Shown here piece by piece: positions 23,298 to 36,895 of a DNA stretch of 64,000 bases (within the stretch, counting starts at the first letter, position 1; each line of letters opens with the position of its first letter). Under the pieces are notes generated by a model that did no database searches, had not been told where the DNA came from, and saw only the letters and a program-made list of their open reading frames with translations. Location of the stretch: contig NC_135358.1 in NCBI RefSeq assembly GCF_051622035.1, positions 22,138,501 through 22,202,500 on the forward strand, read 5' to 3'. The DNA is from Arctopsyche grandis. Taxonomy: Eukaryota; Arthropoda; Insecta; Trichoptera; Hydropsychidae. A program made the position numbers and the translations under genes.

Positions 23298-26200
23298 CAG
23301 TTAAACAATCGCTCATACGTACTATCGAAATTATATATAATGAAAATTTTAAAATCTGAGTAAACTAGCCTTACATAAATTATCTGAAGGGTCAGCACTC
23401 GTATTATAAGCGAAACCCATACAACCACCATCGGACGCAATATGGTTCAATCGGCGAGCCCTTTCTTACGTTCGGCCCCAGGGCTGCGAAAAACCGTCGA
23501 TAGAAACACAATGGGTCGCTTTCAATTTCAACCGATGCAATCGAAACAACTACCTTATTTATGTGCGCAACGAGTGCTAAACTCGCTCGACACTCGGGGG
23601 GCCCACTAGTAGTACATAATGGCCACGATATAAGCTCAGACGAGTGTTATTTTTTTCTTCCATTCACATATGAGTATGTATGTATGTACATATCTAATAC
23701 ATATAATTTTTATTTTTAATTCGCGAAGAGCGTGAGCACGCGATAGAAGTACATCAATTCAGATTACACGTCTCGGAAGCAGTAAACTTCCTCGATCTAG
23801 TATCGACCGGTGTAATTAATGCGTACGTGCCCCACGAGTCGAACGGTTCACTTCTAAATATGGTAAATAGTCAATTGGTCAAGTGCCGGATCCGTCTTCA
23901 CCCACATACGATAGATCAGAGATTTTCAAACACATTCAGCTAAAAACGATCGGTGCAAGGGTGCACAACCCCCCGTAAGGTTCATTTTTGTTACACGTCA
24001 AATATGACAATTAATCTAAATTTCGTCGTTACTAAATAATAATTCAATGTTTTTATCTATAAACACACAATTTTGAAATTATATGTACATAATATGTACA
24101 TATTACACGGAAAATTTTGTCGCGTAATTTATTTTACAACCGTGTCAAAAATATTATCCTAAAAAATTTCTCGATCTATACATATCGTATACATACATAC
24201 ATATAATAATTGTCTATTGCGTGCGTGTCGAGTATGTATGATAGTAGTCAACATGCCTCTCCTTTTCCCGTTGGAGTCGTATATCGTGGAAAGAGACGCG
24301 GCGTAAAATAATAATATTTAAAATTTAATTAATTTTTTTGAAATAAAAATTAACATTTTAAAATTATTATTTTATTAATGTCGGCCGATCAAATGGAGTG
24401 CACATAAGCCACTAATATAACACAATATTATATGAATGTGAGTGATATACTTTGGGGAACGTATGAAAATACCATGCGAGTGCGTACGACTTGTCCGTCA
24501 GCAAAGACAAATTTGCAATACCTTTTCCGGACGTATTTCGAGCTGAATCTTAAATAGACATTGAGAATTATTTTATGTTTATCATACGACCGTTAGAAAG
24601 TTCAAACACCCACACACAAACTACTTTGAGTGATTTTGCTAAGTGGTAAAAGTGTAATGTTTGTGAATATGTTGACGGAAAACAAACAATGTGTGTTCGC
24701 AAATAGAAAAGAACAAATTTTTAGAAGGCTAGAAATTTATGAAAGGACCACAAAAGCAGAAGCAGTTTGCGACGGCTGTACATATTTATTTTTATATAAG
24801 GTATACAAAATCTACTTTAATGTTTTAGGTGAGAGATTTTTCCGGCGGTTGTTTCTTATTAAAAAATCTAAATCTCTTTTGCTATGTGTAATGTGTAATC
24901 AGCCCTAGAGGTAAGTAGCACAGTGATGTGTATAAGAGACGTTTTGAAAACACCTGAAGTCTAATTTACAAGTCGCTACGAGCTAATAACGATCGTGCTC
25001 GTGCAAAAACGCAACCTTGACACTGGCAACGTCTTTTTTAGACCTCGTCCAGAGGTTAGATAGATACCCAACTAGCTGGCTTCATTCGCACGCGAAAATC
25101 TCCCTTAATCTCACGCGGCACCACACAGCAAACATGATCATATTTAGGAAGAGGAGATAGCCTCGAGCATTCGAGGAGGAGGAGGAGAACAACGAGCGTA
25201 TGGCAAGTTGTCTTTGATGTCGTACGACGTGGTTCCCACGACCAAGTCGAAAAGTAGCCACAACGTAGCCTGGTATAAGTATGTAGACGTGGAAAGCATG
25301 TGCCGCATAAACAGCAACATATTTGCACGTCAGTAGCATGTTGTCTATGTGGCATTTCTAATGAGACCAACAAACACGACAAGTGTTGGAGTAGACACTG
25401 AAAGAGCACCTAAGATGCATCACGAGTAAAATTCACCATCATAAAAACACCACAATATAAAATATACATTTGATTCAGAATACTTACTTCTTATAGATCT
25501 TATGCTGTAATAAAATACTAAATAAAATAATCGATTAAGATTTTTTAATAATAAAACTTCTTCAATATCAATATGCGTATATTTTATTTTATGTACATAT
25601 GTATGTTCATCAAACGACAAGTCTGAAAAAAAATATTCGCACTTAAAGGAAAACACCTTTCAATGGGATGACTCACGAATGTTGTGCGAAGCTGGGAACA
25701 CGATTTAAGGCTTAAGCGGATGCAAAAACATTAAAGAGCACAACACTACCAGTACAGTGTACATTTAGTACAAGTACCCCTTATCTCTGGTCTGATGGTT
25801 CTTTGACACCGGCTGACCCGAAATCTCGCAATTCACTCGAGATCAAACTGTAGTTTAATGTCGCAAAAGACAGAAACAAAAAGGCGAGAAAGAATTCTAA
25901 GCCGCTGTTGAAAAAAAATGTCATGCGCTTTTTCATCGACGAACAAAGACTGATTGTGCGTTTTTTGAAACGGCACGGCGATCCAGTTTTAGTTCGTTTG
26001 ACATATGTATTTGTATGTACATACATACATACATATATACTACCTCGTCATTTGTCAATCGGTACATTGGAGAGCGTAGGTTGCTCCAGAGTTGACTGAT
26101 GACCCTGTGACACCACAGGTGACAACAGCAAATAATATAACAGAGACTGGATAAAAAGCACTATGCTAATACTACACAATGCAACGCAATGACGTGCGTG

Positions 26201-27261
26201 ATGTAAATTAATGATGGATGTAAATGAACTGCGCGGGTACCGCATAACAACTTACATTAGGGTTCGTGATTATTGATCAGCGAGTATTCAAAGTCGATAT
26301 GCTACAGACAGAAAAGTAGTATTATACAAATAATAAATTAACTATTATTCTGTTGACCTCTTAAAGTATATTATGTGTGTGTGTATGATAAGATATTAGA
26401 ATCCTCAATGAAGTTCTTTAAATTGTATGGAATATTTTATTGAAAAAGATAAATATACAAAACTAATATACCATAAATTAATTGATACAAATTGTGCAAA
26501 TCACAATGAATTATTATACGCAGGTGTGATTCAAAACAAACGAACGCCGAAAAAAAACTAATAATAAATAACAACAAAATTAGAAACAACCAGTCAACAA
26601 TGAAGTATATGAATGGGATATACGAAACATGGTCATTAAAAATTAATGAACACATAATCGCACGAACTTTTGACCCACCGCGAAAAACATTACATTTGCA
26701 TAAATTTTCTACGACTGCAAAGTGTGGAGTGTTTAATCCAAAGCGATAATTTATAAATCCACTCGATAATCATCGATACGCCAATTTCAGCGAGATTTTA
26801 GTCTAATATCGAAGTTTATCCTGTGTTAATAATTACTCTGAACATCTAATTTAATTATAGTTTCAATAACGAATTAATAATACTGGCGTTCCGAGTCAAC
26901 ATTAACGGCGCGCCCAATCTTCTCTAGACTTAAAAAAGTTCGATTGCTCCTTTTATAATACTTATCCGACTAAGTATTGCATCCATACATACCCACGAAC
27001 AATATTATAATATAGGTAGATAGGCGCCATTTTATCGTCGATCTCGAGGATGAAGACCGACCGGCACGCAGTTTGAATACAAAGCACTTCACGGGTACGG
27101 ACGTTCTTTAGCGTTTACAGGAGTTCCGCTGAAGTTGAAATATCAAGTGTCCGCCGACATAAGAAACTCAAGGAAAAAAATAAGGAAGTTGAAGAAGTCG
27201 ATGCGATGCTGATGTGCACAAGGATTAAATAAAAAGGCGAACGGGGCGAAAGCGTCACGTG
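23298..27261. other. Gene-poor DNA
   Basis: No confident gene. Two patches look less random. The plus frame 24,630-24,908 (92 codons) has balanced codons, but no motif I recognise. The stretch 25,080-25,400 is GC-richer with overlapping frames on the minus strand. Either could be an exon; I cannot show it. Confidence 0.3.
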
Positions 27262-27447
27262 TCACGGGGCCATTATCGTACCAGATGGCCGCTGGATCAG
27301 ATCTTCGGGATCAGGATTCATGTCTTGGGTATCGGCGTGTTCCAAGATCAGCTGCTGCGATAGCAGTGGCCGGTGGAAGCTCAGGAATGCTCCCCTGAAG
27401 GTCGAGTTTTGTTTTTCAGCAAATGCAAACGTCCACTCTAAGGCCAT
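27262..27447 (-). CDS. Candidate coding exon, function unknown
   Basis: A minus-strand frame of 61 codons whose third positions are strikingly G/C-rich compared with the surrounding DNA, as expected for a real exon. The best part is AFLSFHRPLLSQQLILEHAD, then a QDMNPDPEDLIQRPSG segment ending in TGA at 27,262. A plausible acceptor (CGACCTTCAG followed by G, about 27,388) would start the exon inside the frame, and a weak donor (CTG|GTACGA) would end it before the stop. It lies on the same strand as the His/Gly-rich exon at 36,896-37,189, but the phases I tested do not join directly. I do not recognise the protein. Confidence 0.33.
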   Translation of the reverse strand: MALEWTFAFAEKQNSTFRGAFLSFHRPLLSQQLILEHADTQDMNPDPEDLIQRPSGTIMAP

Positions 27448-28953
27448 CTATTATCATACGTGATGGATTGGGGAGGGGCGTTATAAAATTAGAAAACCTG
27501 GAAGAATGGGTGCAAGTTGTGAAAAAAAAAATACGCACAATCTCAAATGAGTAAGAAACGATTTTGTAATAGCGTTTTTGGGGAAGAATATGATGATTAC
27601 TTCTATTAAAAATCATTAGTTGCAACCGTGACCGAATTCTTACTGTTTCCAAAGCTAAACTAACCTAACAGAATCGGGAAAGGCTCGAATTTTCGGTATC
27701 CCGGTCTACAATACTATTTTCGTGCGTCGTCTTCTCCTCGTGAAACCTATCTTCATTCAAATCCTTTAAAATATGATATAAAACAGTAATAATTTATAAA
27801 TACAATAATTTTTAAAATTTAAATTTTACTCAACGCACGTCCTATAACAATACAACGGCAAACAAAAACAAGTAATGAAAGCCAACACAAACAGAATTAA
27901 ACAACTCGCGTCACGCCTAGCTACACACACGAAGGATAATTTCTACACAGATGATCGAACGACGGCTCATTATTTATAGATCAAAGATCCTCAATATGCG
28001 AACGATCGATGATTGATAAAAACAATAATGAAATGTTCACTCAACAAACGGTGCACTTCCACGATATCGTGGTTCAGAGTTCACTAAAAAGTAAAGATTT
28101 CGCGATGCACGTTGAGGCAATTGAAAAGAGATAATGTTCCCTCATCGAATGGGGAAATATTGAATATTTACTTTGCCCGACGGGAGGACGACGAGGGAGA
28201 GGGAGACGCTCATCAAAAACTCGTTAAGACCGAGAAGAATAAACCCCCCCCCCCGACAGACTAACCGACTGTGCGATAATGCATCTCAATGTTCACATCC
28301 GATAAAAATAATATACATACACACATCCACGTTTGATTTATAAATAATCCACAATGCGGGGGTAAAATTAAAATTGGCAAAGTTAGAAAGCCGCTGGGCA
28401 ATAATGCCTTGTAAATAAATGAGTAATGAGTCGCGTTTACAAAGTATCCGAGTCTTGTAATTAAGCCGCGATCTATCATAGGGCGCTTGTGACAACATAT
28501 CTGATAAAGAAGACATTACTCTCGGGCTGGGCTTATCTTGATTTATTGGTTCAAACGCCGGACCAGACCAGACCCAGACCTTCAAGCACCAGCGGATTAC
28601 TCATTGCACTACTGAAATTTCCTTTTACAAGACACACGTCGCGGAAATTTTCCGATTAAGTCTTATTCGACTCTCGCGAGAATAAGAAAATACATTTTCT
28701 TGCAAATACATTTTCTGGGTGGGTAACTCAAATAACATTGGACCGTCAAGCACCTCTTAAATTAAAGTTAAAAAGTAGTTAATTTAAAATGAAACGAATC
28801 AGTCTATCACAAACATATTCGGAACAAAAAAACATTTTTTAGAAAAAAATAACGTATCGTAACCGATACTAAGTCTCAATTCGGTAGGATGAACAGTGTT
28901 AGGTAGGATAAACAGGATGAACAGAAAAAATCCCCTAAATACACAGACATACA
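27448..28953. other. Non-coding spacer with a poly-C tract
   Basis: No gene supported. A C homopolymer of about 13 occurs near 28,242-28,256. The 99-codon minus frame 28,286-28,585 has no motif. Confidence 0.35.
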
Positions 28954-29102
28954 GACACACACATTTTTTCTAGATAGTGAAAACGTGATTAGTGATCGAT
29001 TCTGAGTTCGAATCAGTCAAAATTTCGAGTTCGAATTTTCGCATGATCATAAAACTTCATCTATTGTTACTACGTACAAAACATATGTAGATAAAGTAAA
29101 AA
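28954..29102 (+). repeat. Dispersed repeat, copy B (retroelement-tail-like)
   Basis: Near-identical partner of 9196-9339: CA-rich start, TTTTTTCTAGATAGTGAAAA, GAGTTCGAATCAGTCAAAAT and the same AGATAAAGTAAAA end. Copy B has a small insertion (an extra 'aaaacatatgt') just before the tail. The sequence upstream differs from that of copy A, which fits independent insertions with variable 5' truncation. Confidence 0.65.
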
Positions 29103-31003
29103 CATAAATAGTGAACACTAAAATACTACTTCTTAAAATTTTTAAACCAGCTAAAATTTAAAAATCTAGCATTTTGGGTCAAATTGGACCAGAGCGACGC
29201 AACCTTTTGGTATTCGCGGAACACGTTGTTTCGATTCGTAGAGTTTGTCAGTCATACATTAATTGTACTTTATCGGTAGTCGCTAGCTAATCCCTACATA
29301 CATAGGTGACAAAACATTAACTAACATCGATTTTCTCCGTCACACGCGATCTCGCTCGCACGCGTTAGATCAAAATGGTGCGTACGATACAAAAAGGGCC
29401 GTGGCCACCAGGTTGCGATGCTCCGAATTAGACGACTATGGTATTTCGACATGTCCATTTACATATGTAGATACAAGCAACAAAGGAAGTACACATACTG
29501 TTAGATTCTTGAATTGAAAGTTTGTCCAAATTCCAAATCATCTTCTATTAAATATCGGCATTAAGTACATAAATGGTGTTGGAACTTACAATATTTCCAT
29601 CATAATAATAGTGTCGAATATCGATAGTCATCCCACTAAACTACAGGACAATACGCACAATGAAATTCTAAGAATCCCCCATATAATAATTTGGTATGGG
29701 ATTAAATCCAAAGTATAAACGACTTGTCCTATACTGGGGGGGGGGGGGTATTTGAATGAAGACGTTCCAGTCGATCGACCGGGAGTTGTCCGTCAAAACA
29801 GTAAGAATGGTAGGTGAAGGTAATTACCTACGGCACTGGTGTAATTTGGTCCGGAGGCCAATTTGGGCCCTGGTCCGGGGCGATTAGCCGGACACGGATT
29901 GAAAACTGTGAGAATCGGCGTCTGGGTACAATGAGCACTCGAACAAGAAGTCGACAACAACAGTTAGGCAGCGCGACGGCAGAGCCATCGACCGTAATGG
30001 GTTCGACTTGAAACGTGTCCAATTTACCACCGGACAACAACAACAACAAACAAACAGAGAAACAACAGAAGCGCATGCGATGCACCACCCTGAGCAAGAT
30101 TCTGTTCATGCAACAGTTGCCGGTCTCAAGTTCAGACCGCTGCAACATATGGACATATATATTACGACTGGAAAATGTTAAGAACCAGTTGTGTCAATCC
30201 AATTATACAAATTGAAATAATCGATAAGTATCAAATGTGTATCTTCACTTTTTAAAATCCCCTGTGCTATTAATTAAATGAAAAATAGTGGCTTTTTTAA
30301 AAGACTAGAAAAACTGAGACGAAATTTAGTACAGAACCACCTCAGTAAAGAAACGCAAAGTGGAGACCGTCAACATGAATCATAAATTCATATTTTTTGG
30401 TCATACTACATTATCGAGAAGGCCCACTAGAACGACATTTCCAAAGTAGGAAGGATATTACGATTCAAAGCATTCTCACCTCCCAGAAAAAAATGATGAA
30501 CACCGGCTTAGTCGAAAAAAGCACGAGGATATCAAATCACAGGTGGCAACAATCAACTACTGGTAGGTACACGTGTTCGACTTTTAGTGCTTTTTGAATT
30601 TTTTCAAAACCGGACGGGTCAGCGGAAGTCGTGACGGCACGCCACGCCGTATCAACACCACCATCGGAATTATGGTATTTAACCTCAGACTTAATTGGAT
30701 TCCTTCAAATCTCGACTCGGACCAGATTCGAATTGACCTCACCATCGTGCACCATCGCCTCTTATTAACACTACGTCCATCATCAACTATTAGAATTCTA
30801 CATGTTATTTAAAGTGCCGCGGAATACATATGTACATACATACTTATTCGACTTCAAACGTTGCCTCTTTGCTCTTTTGACAAACATCACCCTCCAACAC
30901 GGTGCTGCAATAACAATCGAGAGTTCAGTTCCAATTGATGCCGGGATAGAACAAAAAAAATGAGATTGAGTAGAATTCTACGTTAGTTCAAGTTTGCAAA
31001 AAT
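29103..31003. other. GC-richer spacer, no assigned gene
   Basis: A G homopolymer of about 14 lies near 29,736. At 29,810-30,150, frames of 65 (+) and 106 (-) codons overlap. From an internal Met, the minus one reads as a short hydrophobic Leu run and then a polar sequence, which could mimic a signal peptide, but the run is a simple (TTG)n repeat. No family recognised. Confidence 0.3.
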
Positions 31004-31197
31004 GTGGTCCATTACAAATTCAATTACATAACAGGGAAAATTAGTAAAAACGAACACGAATGTATTTTACTTGATGGAACCAACTTAATGACTCATTTGT
31101 TTGACGTTTGTAACTTGACGAATCTTTTTGAAAAAAATGTAATTTTGGTAGATATTGGAACGATCGAGCCTGTATCAAGTGAATTTGTCGATCGAGT
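31004..31197 (+). CDS. Possible unassigned exon
   Basis: An open stretch from about 30,974 with protein-like composition: VHYKFNYITGKISKNEHECI, then LLDGTNLMTHLFDVC and VILVDIGTIEPVSSEFVDRV. It could begin at an acceptor near 30,986 (TACGTTAG|TT) and end at GATCGA|GTGAAT (about 31,195), just before a TATA/CATA microsatellite. It resembles coding sequence more than its neighbours do, but I recognise no domain and have no partner exons. A retroelement relic is an alternative. Confidence 0.2.
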
Positions 31198-34100
31198 GAA
31201 TGAAAGATACATACAAACCTCTATTTGTATATACATATATATATACATATATACATACATATATGTATTTATTGTATACTAATATTCGAATTTCAGAAAA
31301 TACTGTTCACAAGCGGAACAGTATTTTCGCGAGTGATTCCATAATAAGAAAATTAGCGACAATTCGCAAACGGATCGCACTCTTGAGAATTGTACTATTG
31401 TGTAGATATATAGTAGGGTTGGCATCGCAAGGGTCAAACGAGATATATTAAACCTCCGGGACCGATTTGTACGACTTACATGTCCTATTAGGGACTATTA
31501 CTGTCAATTAATTATTCATTTACTGTACAGAAATAAGCCAAAGCTTTTATAAAGTCGCTTAGATGCGTACAATAAACATCCATACATACGTGCCAACGTT
31601 CATAAATACATATGCCTATGTACATATACATGTGTAGTACTATTATTTAAATGTTGCCGATAGCAACCCCTCGCTCACCACTACCGATCATAATCGGAGA
31701 TTCGAAAATCGCACACCATACATACATACATACAATGTACACATGCACGCACAAATACGGTTTAATAGAATAAAGAATGAATTATGACGAATGAAAATCT
31801 TAATGGCAACGGAGAGTCATGATTATTCACGGGAGGGGGTCCGTTATAATAGTGGCGCGTGCCTGCCGCTACTTCCGACCCATCCTGTTCGTCTGCGGTT
31901 CCCAAAATGTAGACTGGGAATGCCCTGTAAGTTACAAACTAATGAAACACAAATTACGATCTAAAGTAAACATCTTAAATATGTAAGTATATGTACATAC
32001 ATAGATACAGATTACAATCCTAACCGACGTAATTTGCAGATGAAATAATAATTGAATTTAAATTTTAAACATAAAAGAAAACTAAAAAACACACACACAC
32101 ACACAATCAACTGTAGACATTTGATATGAAGCATAATTGATCCATTATCTGGACAATTATTCCGTCACATCAGACGAACAAAAGGCGCAGAGGTGTAATG
32201 ACTGTGTAGCAAATTCAAAATCACCTCGTTCTAAGCCGCCGGGTGTCTGGTTCAGCGCTTGTCAAACGTTTCCCTCCTTCTATATTATGTCCTACCACGT
32301 CCATCGTGAAGATTGAGAAGCGTCCCGTTTTTCTCATATCAATCTCGCGGCGAGACAGATCGGACATAATTTCCCGGCGACCGAACGCGTATCTCGGAAA
32401 GAAGACAAAAACGCCGCGCTTCCCGCCCGGATTGCGCGTGCGATCGCAATAAAGAACCGATTGCCTCACGTGTGTGCACATTCATATGTATGTTGAATTG
32501 CAACACATATACAGCTAACCCTTAGCGGGCCCAAGCAAAGTCTACATATGTATGCAAAATACTCAAATACTATAAGTAGATATGTAATTTGAAATTGATT
32601 TTAAAATCATTGTTAGAATTAAAATTATATCAAAGCTCAAATGGAATAAGTATACATTTGACTGCACAATATGTACATAAAAAGGCGATTCCCACACTCG
32701 GCTAATCCATAAAAGTGGCGTTATTTAAAATGACCTCAAGGGGGAGTATCGGCCCCGAAATAATGTCGAATTTCCGCGTGGAAGACGTGCGTAACCCATA
32801 AAACTGTACATTTGAGAGACATCCTTGTTGAGCAAGGATTGCGCCATTTTATTGCGGACCACCCATTGTAAGCGCGTGGGATAATAGTTAAAATAACCAA
32901 GCGCGGAAGTGATGACTCTTAAGCGTATGTTCGGCATAATATAATCATTACGTGTCAGTATAAAACATTAATTTTATTATCCACTATAGTACAGTGCATA
33001 CGTACATAAACCAGTCGCCCACTTAATTAGTTAAGCGATTTAATAAACCGTCTGATTTACACTCAAATCTTACCTATGGGGGTAACAGCACAGTCACACT
33101 TATACGACAACTTTCTGGATTACCGCTATTTCATACACATAAAAAACCAGAAAACATGTCTTCAGATATGCGTACACTATGTATGTATGTACATTGTATG
33201 TACATATGTTGAAAGTGATGTAAAAAAAGAAAAATCAAAAGCCCATCTACATATGTATATCTCTGCATATGTATGTACATATAATACATACATACATGCA
33301 TGTACATATGTAGGTATTAGAAATGACGAAGAAAATAAATACTATCCACGATAATTTTTCCGATGAATAATTGACTTAAAGCGTTCAAATTTAAAAAATA
33401 TATATTTCTTCAACATATGGTAGAAAAAAAATGCATAAATTCAGTTTTTTTAATCGATTGATCGCAGCCGTTAGAACGAAGCGCAGCGATTCTAGCTGAA
33501 TGCCTATCTAAGAAGAGTGCTCGGTTTGGGCCCGTTAATCCAAATTCGCAGGGTTGCCACATTCGCACGCGAGTGTTTTTGTTTTGTTTTTCGTATTACA
33601 TTAATACTTATATATTTTTTCCGTTTACATTTTCGCACGTTTTCAGACAACAATACGCCGCACAATCAATAGCTAAAATTACAATAAAAACTATCCCACC
33701 GAAAACAACCGTTCGCGATTCGACATTATTATTTTTTCACCCATAAAAGACGCCCTGAAAAAAATCACGCGGGCGAATATTGCACGCTCATTATCTCACG
33801 AACCTTTGACCGCGATAAACACACAATTACATAGACACTTCCGGATCTACATATGTACATACATACATACATATAACAATACTATTTTCTTTTAGATTTT
33901 GTATTCAAATTATTATACCTATATAATGGTACCAATCTAAAAGAAACGTTCTGCACTTTTAATCCGTAAGCCGAGTAACTTTGATGATTATTTTTTAGAT
34001 AAATGTTATAATTGGAACAACATAAACAACACGCGTAACAGTAAAATTATTAGAAAATATAATTAACGTTACAACTGGTAAAAAAAATCGTCGCATTCCT

Positions 34101-36772
34101 AACCGAGATCTGTATTGGAAATTGTGTGAGACTGAAGCATCTGTCGTACAAGTGTGCAAAAAATACATAGACAGTTAAGTACGAATGAACAGATATGGAA
34201 AATGCGGTATAGACGAGTTAGATTCCGATGAATGGCGATTTCTTCGAAAGTCACCATCGTCAATGGAATGAAAACTGCATTCAACTTGTAATTTGCTTTT
34301 ATTTGTAAATTGCTGCGACCCAAATACAGGTGTTACTACTGCCACTACTACCAACAATAAAGTGCATTTTCTTCGATGCGGGCTCAGTTTATCGTAACTT
34401 TTGTTAAATGTTATGACGAATAAGCTGAAAGTATTCGAAATGCAGATATACTGCAGAACTACGAGAATTTTGTGGATTCACATATGTGCGTACACAAGAA
34501 GATAAGGTTACGAGGATAAATGTGGAAAATCGTCCGGGAAAGTTGAACAGTCGTCATGACGTCCACGGTTGTCATACAATATTTGTGTAATCCGATAGCG
34601 GTATCGCAACGAACTTTCGTTTGCATTAACGACGCTAACTCTCAATTGAATATTGGATTGAGATATCATACAGTCGAGTGGTGTTTGAGACCATTCAGAT
34701 TATGAAAGTGAAACACTCGAGTGACTCGACATCAACACAAGAAACATCGACATGCGAGCAAGAGCGAAACCCGCACTTTTGATCAAAATATGTATAAACA
34801 CTAGAATTTTGAAAATTCTCACCGAAACGATTCCAAATAATCAAATACGAAAAGTAATTTTTTCAATTCGCTTTATTTGTGTATATCGGACATAAAATGA
34901 CAAAATAGTTTTTTATTAAAGCAAAAAAAAAACGATAAAAAAATATTATAATCCTTCATTATTACATATTAATCCCTGTTCTACCAACTTTTCATGTACA
35001 TATATCCTTTTTATATAGATCTTGTTCTTCTCGTAACAGTATCCCCCCTCATATTGATCAATTTTGTTGTTCCTTTTCTTGCTTTTGCATTTATATTATT
35101 TAGTCATTATTTTTCGTATCTCATATATTCCATATCTCCCACTATCCAAAGCTTCTCTTCTTTTTTTTTTTTTTTATTTCATTGTTATAATTTATTTTAA
35201 AAAAACGGTATCAATGTTACATACATACATACATTTTTTATGTACGTTATAATGCTGATTGTTTCTGTTTTTGAAAAATAAGTAAATAAAAAATATTTTA
35301 ATTCAACCAAAACTAAATATAATATGAATAAAAAGTAACTAGAGACGCTGTATCAAATTTTGAGATTTTAACAGAACTTTTTACAGTTGAAAATGCATCT
35401 TTCAGAATTTACTTTTAATACTTACTAAAACTTAAAAATGAAAATATATGAAAAACATATGATCAGCCTAACACTACCGAGTGTGTCAACTAAGAATTTA
35501 GACGAATTAAATGCATAAAGAATTAAAAGAAAAATGTGTAAAAGGTTGACGGCGGGCCGGTGGTGCGAGCGAGCGCAAGTGACCTAATGTCGAGCTCACG
35601 ACTCGGGCGAAATGTATTCCCGAGTCACGATTTGTGATCGGATAAATATCTGGGCTTTAATTAAAATGGTACGCAGCGCGGGCGTTTAGGCCACGTTTCG
35701 TCCGCGCGCGAAAACTCGACGCAGGAAACCGACACTTTTGAAACCGCTGCACATTTCGAAAACGCAACGACGCGACAACACTATGCACACACACAAACAC
35801 ACACACACACACACACACACGCACATGTACATACATGTGTGTATTATAATTTTGTGCAACCATCGACATTGAAGACGCGAAATGAAAAATGCCTATGACG
35901 CAACTGGCGATGCTATTTTTCCTTTCGAATACGATACGAAATGCCCATCCCTCGGTTGGAGGTGTATTTGTAAACGTTCCATGTGAAATTATAATTGTGA
36001 CGTATTATAATATACATACCTACATTGAGCGCTGTTTTTTTTTTCAAAAAAAAAGTGATACAATATGTTTTAACATTAAGTATACATAGGAGAGATATCG
36101 CTTCCTGTCGTCGGTCTATTTTTGGACGACGACACTTATTATGGACATCGTTTTCAATCAATCGACTGCTTAATCCAAATATTGGATCAAAGGCGTGTCA
36201 CGTAAAACTAAATAATGCCTGCGATGATTTGAGTAAAAATTTTAAAGAACATATTTATATATACGAGCGATCGCAATACAAAATAAACTAGCTTAACCTA
36301 ACCCGGATACAAACATAATATTAACTAATAGTAATATTATTATATACATATTGCTAATACATAGTTAATATCGAGAGTAAAAAAAAAGTATTCAGTAATG
36401 TCACGTGGATTTTATTTTTAACGTCAAAATCTAAATAGCCAACGACTTTGGTCACATCTTTATAAAAGTCCATTATGAAACAATTTTATTCTTCCACTAA
36501 AAAGAAATTCTTATAAATTTTAGCATACTAATTCGGTTTGAGATTTATAATCTTAAAAATAAAACTACAAGCAGCCGCAACTTATCGCATCATTTCACGA
36601 GTCAAAGAAAATTGGGCTCATATGCTTAATTGTACAATTTTTGATTATCTCACGATGGCGTATTCACACATAGATAAAGCAAGCGTATTTTCTCTCACCG
36701 AAAAAAATATCAATTAATGTACTAAATATACCTAAATATTTTTTACAATTCACTGATACAGTTTCAATGTAC

Positions 36773-36774
<2 letters not shown>
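31198..36774. other. Gene-poor DNA with CpG-rich patches
   Basis: No gene supported. A hairpin at about 31,297-31,331 pairs GAAAATACTGTTC with GAACAGTATTTTC. CpG-rich patches at 32,240-32,460 and 35,550-35,770 are likely promoter or 5' UTR-like sequence (inference). A (CA)n tract lies at about 35,788-35,822. The remainder is AT-rich with CATA microsatellites. Confidence 0.35.

Positions 36775-36856
<82 letters not shown>
36775..36856. repeat. (TA)n microsatellite next to a coding exon
   Basis: About 82 bases of TA repeat beginning 40 bases beyond the likely donor of the His/Gly-rich exon. Reading the exon frame through it gives a false Tyr-Ile tail. Confidence 0.95.
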
Positions 36857-36862
<6 letters not shown>

Positions 36863-36895
36863 GGCGAAAAATACGCCTTCGTGAAATGAAAACAC

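Noticed and set aside
29828-30148. Secreted protein with a signal peptide on the minus strand
   Set aside because: The hydrophobic stretch is a (TTG)n Leu run, and the rest of the frame has no recognisable structure or gene context.
33545-33565. CAGGGTTGCCAC as a hAT terminus
   Set aside because: No matching complementary end or 8-bp duplication was found in the vicinity.
36290-36312. Telomere-like CTTAACCTAACC
   Set aside because: Only two degenerate units, not a tandem array.
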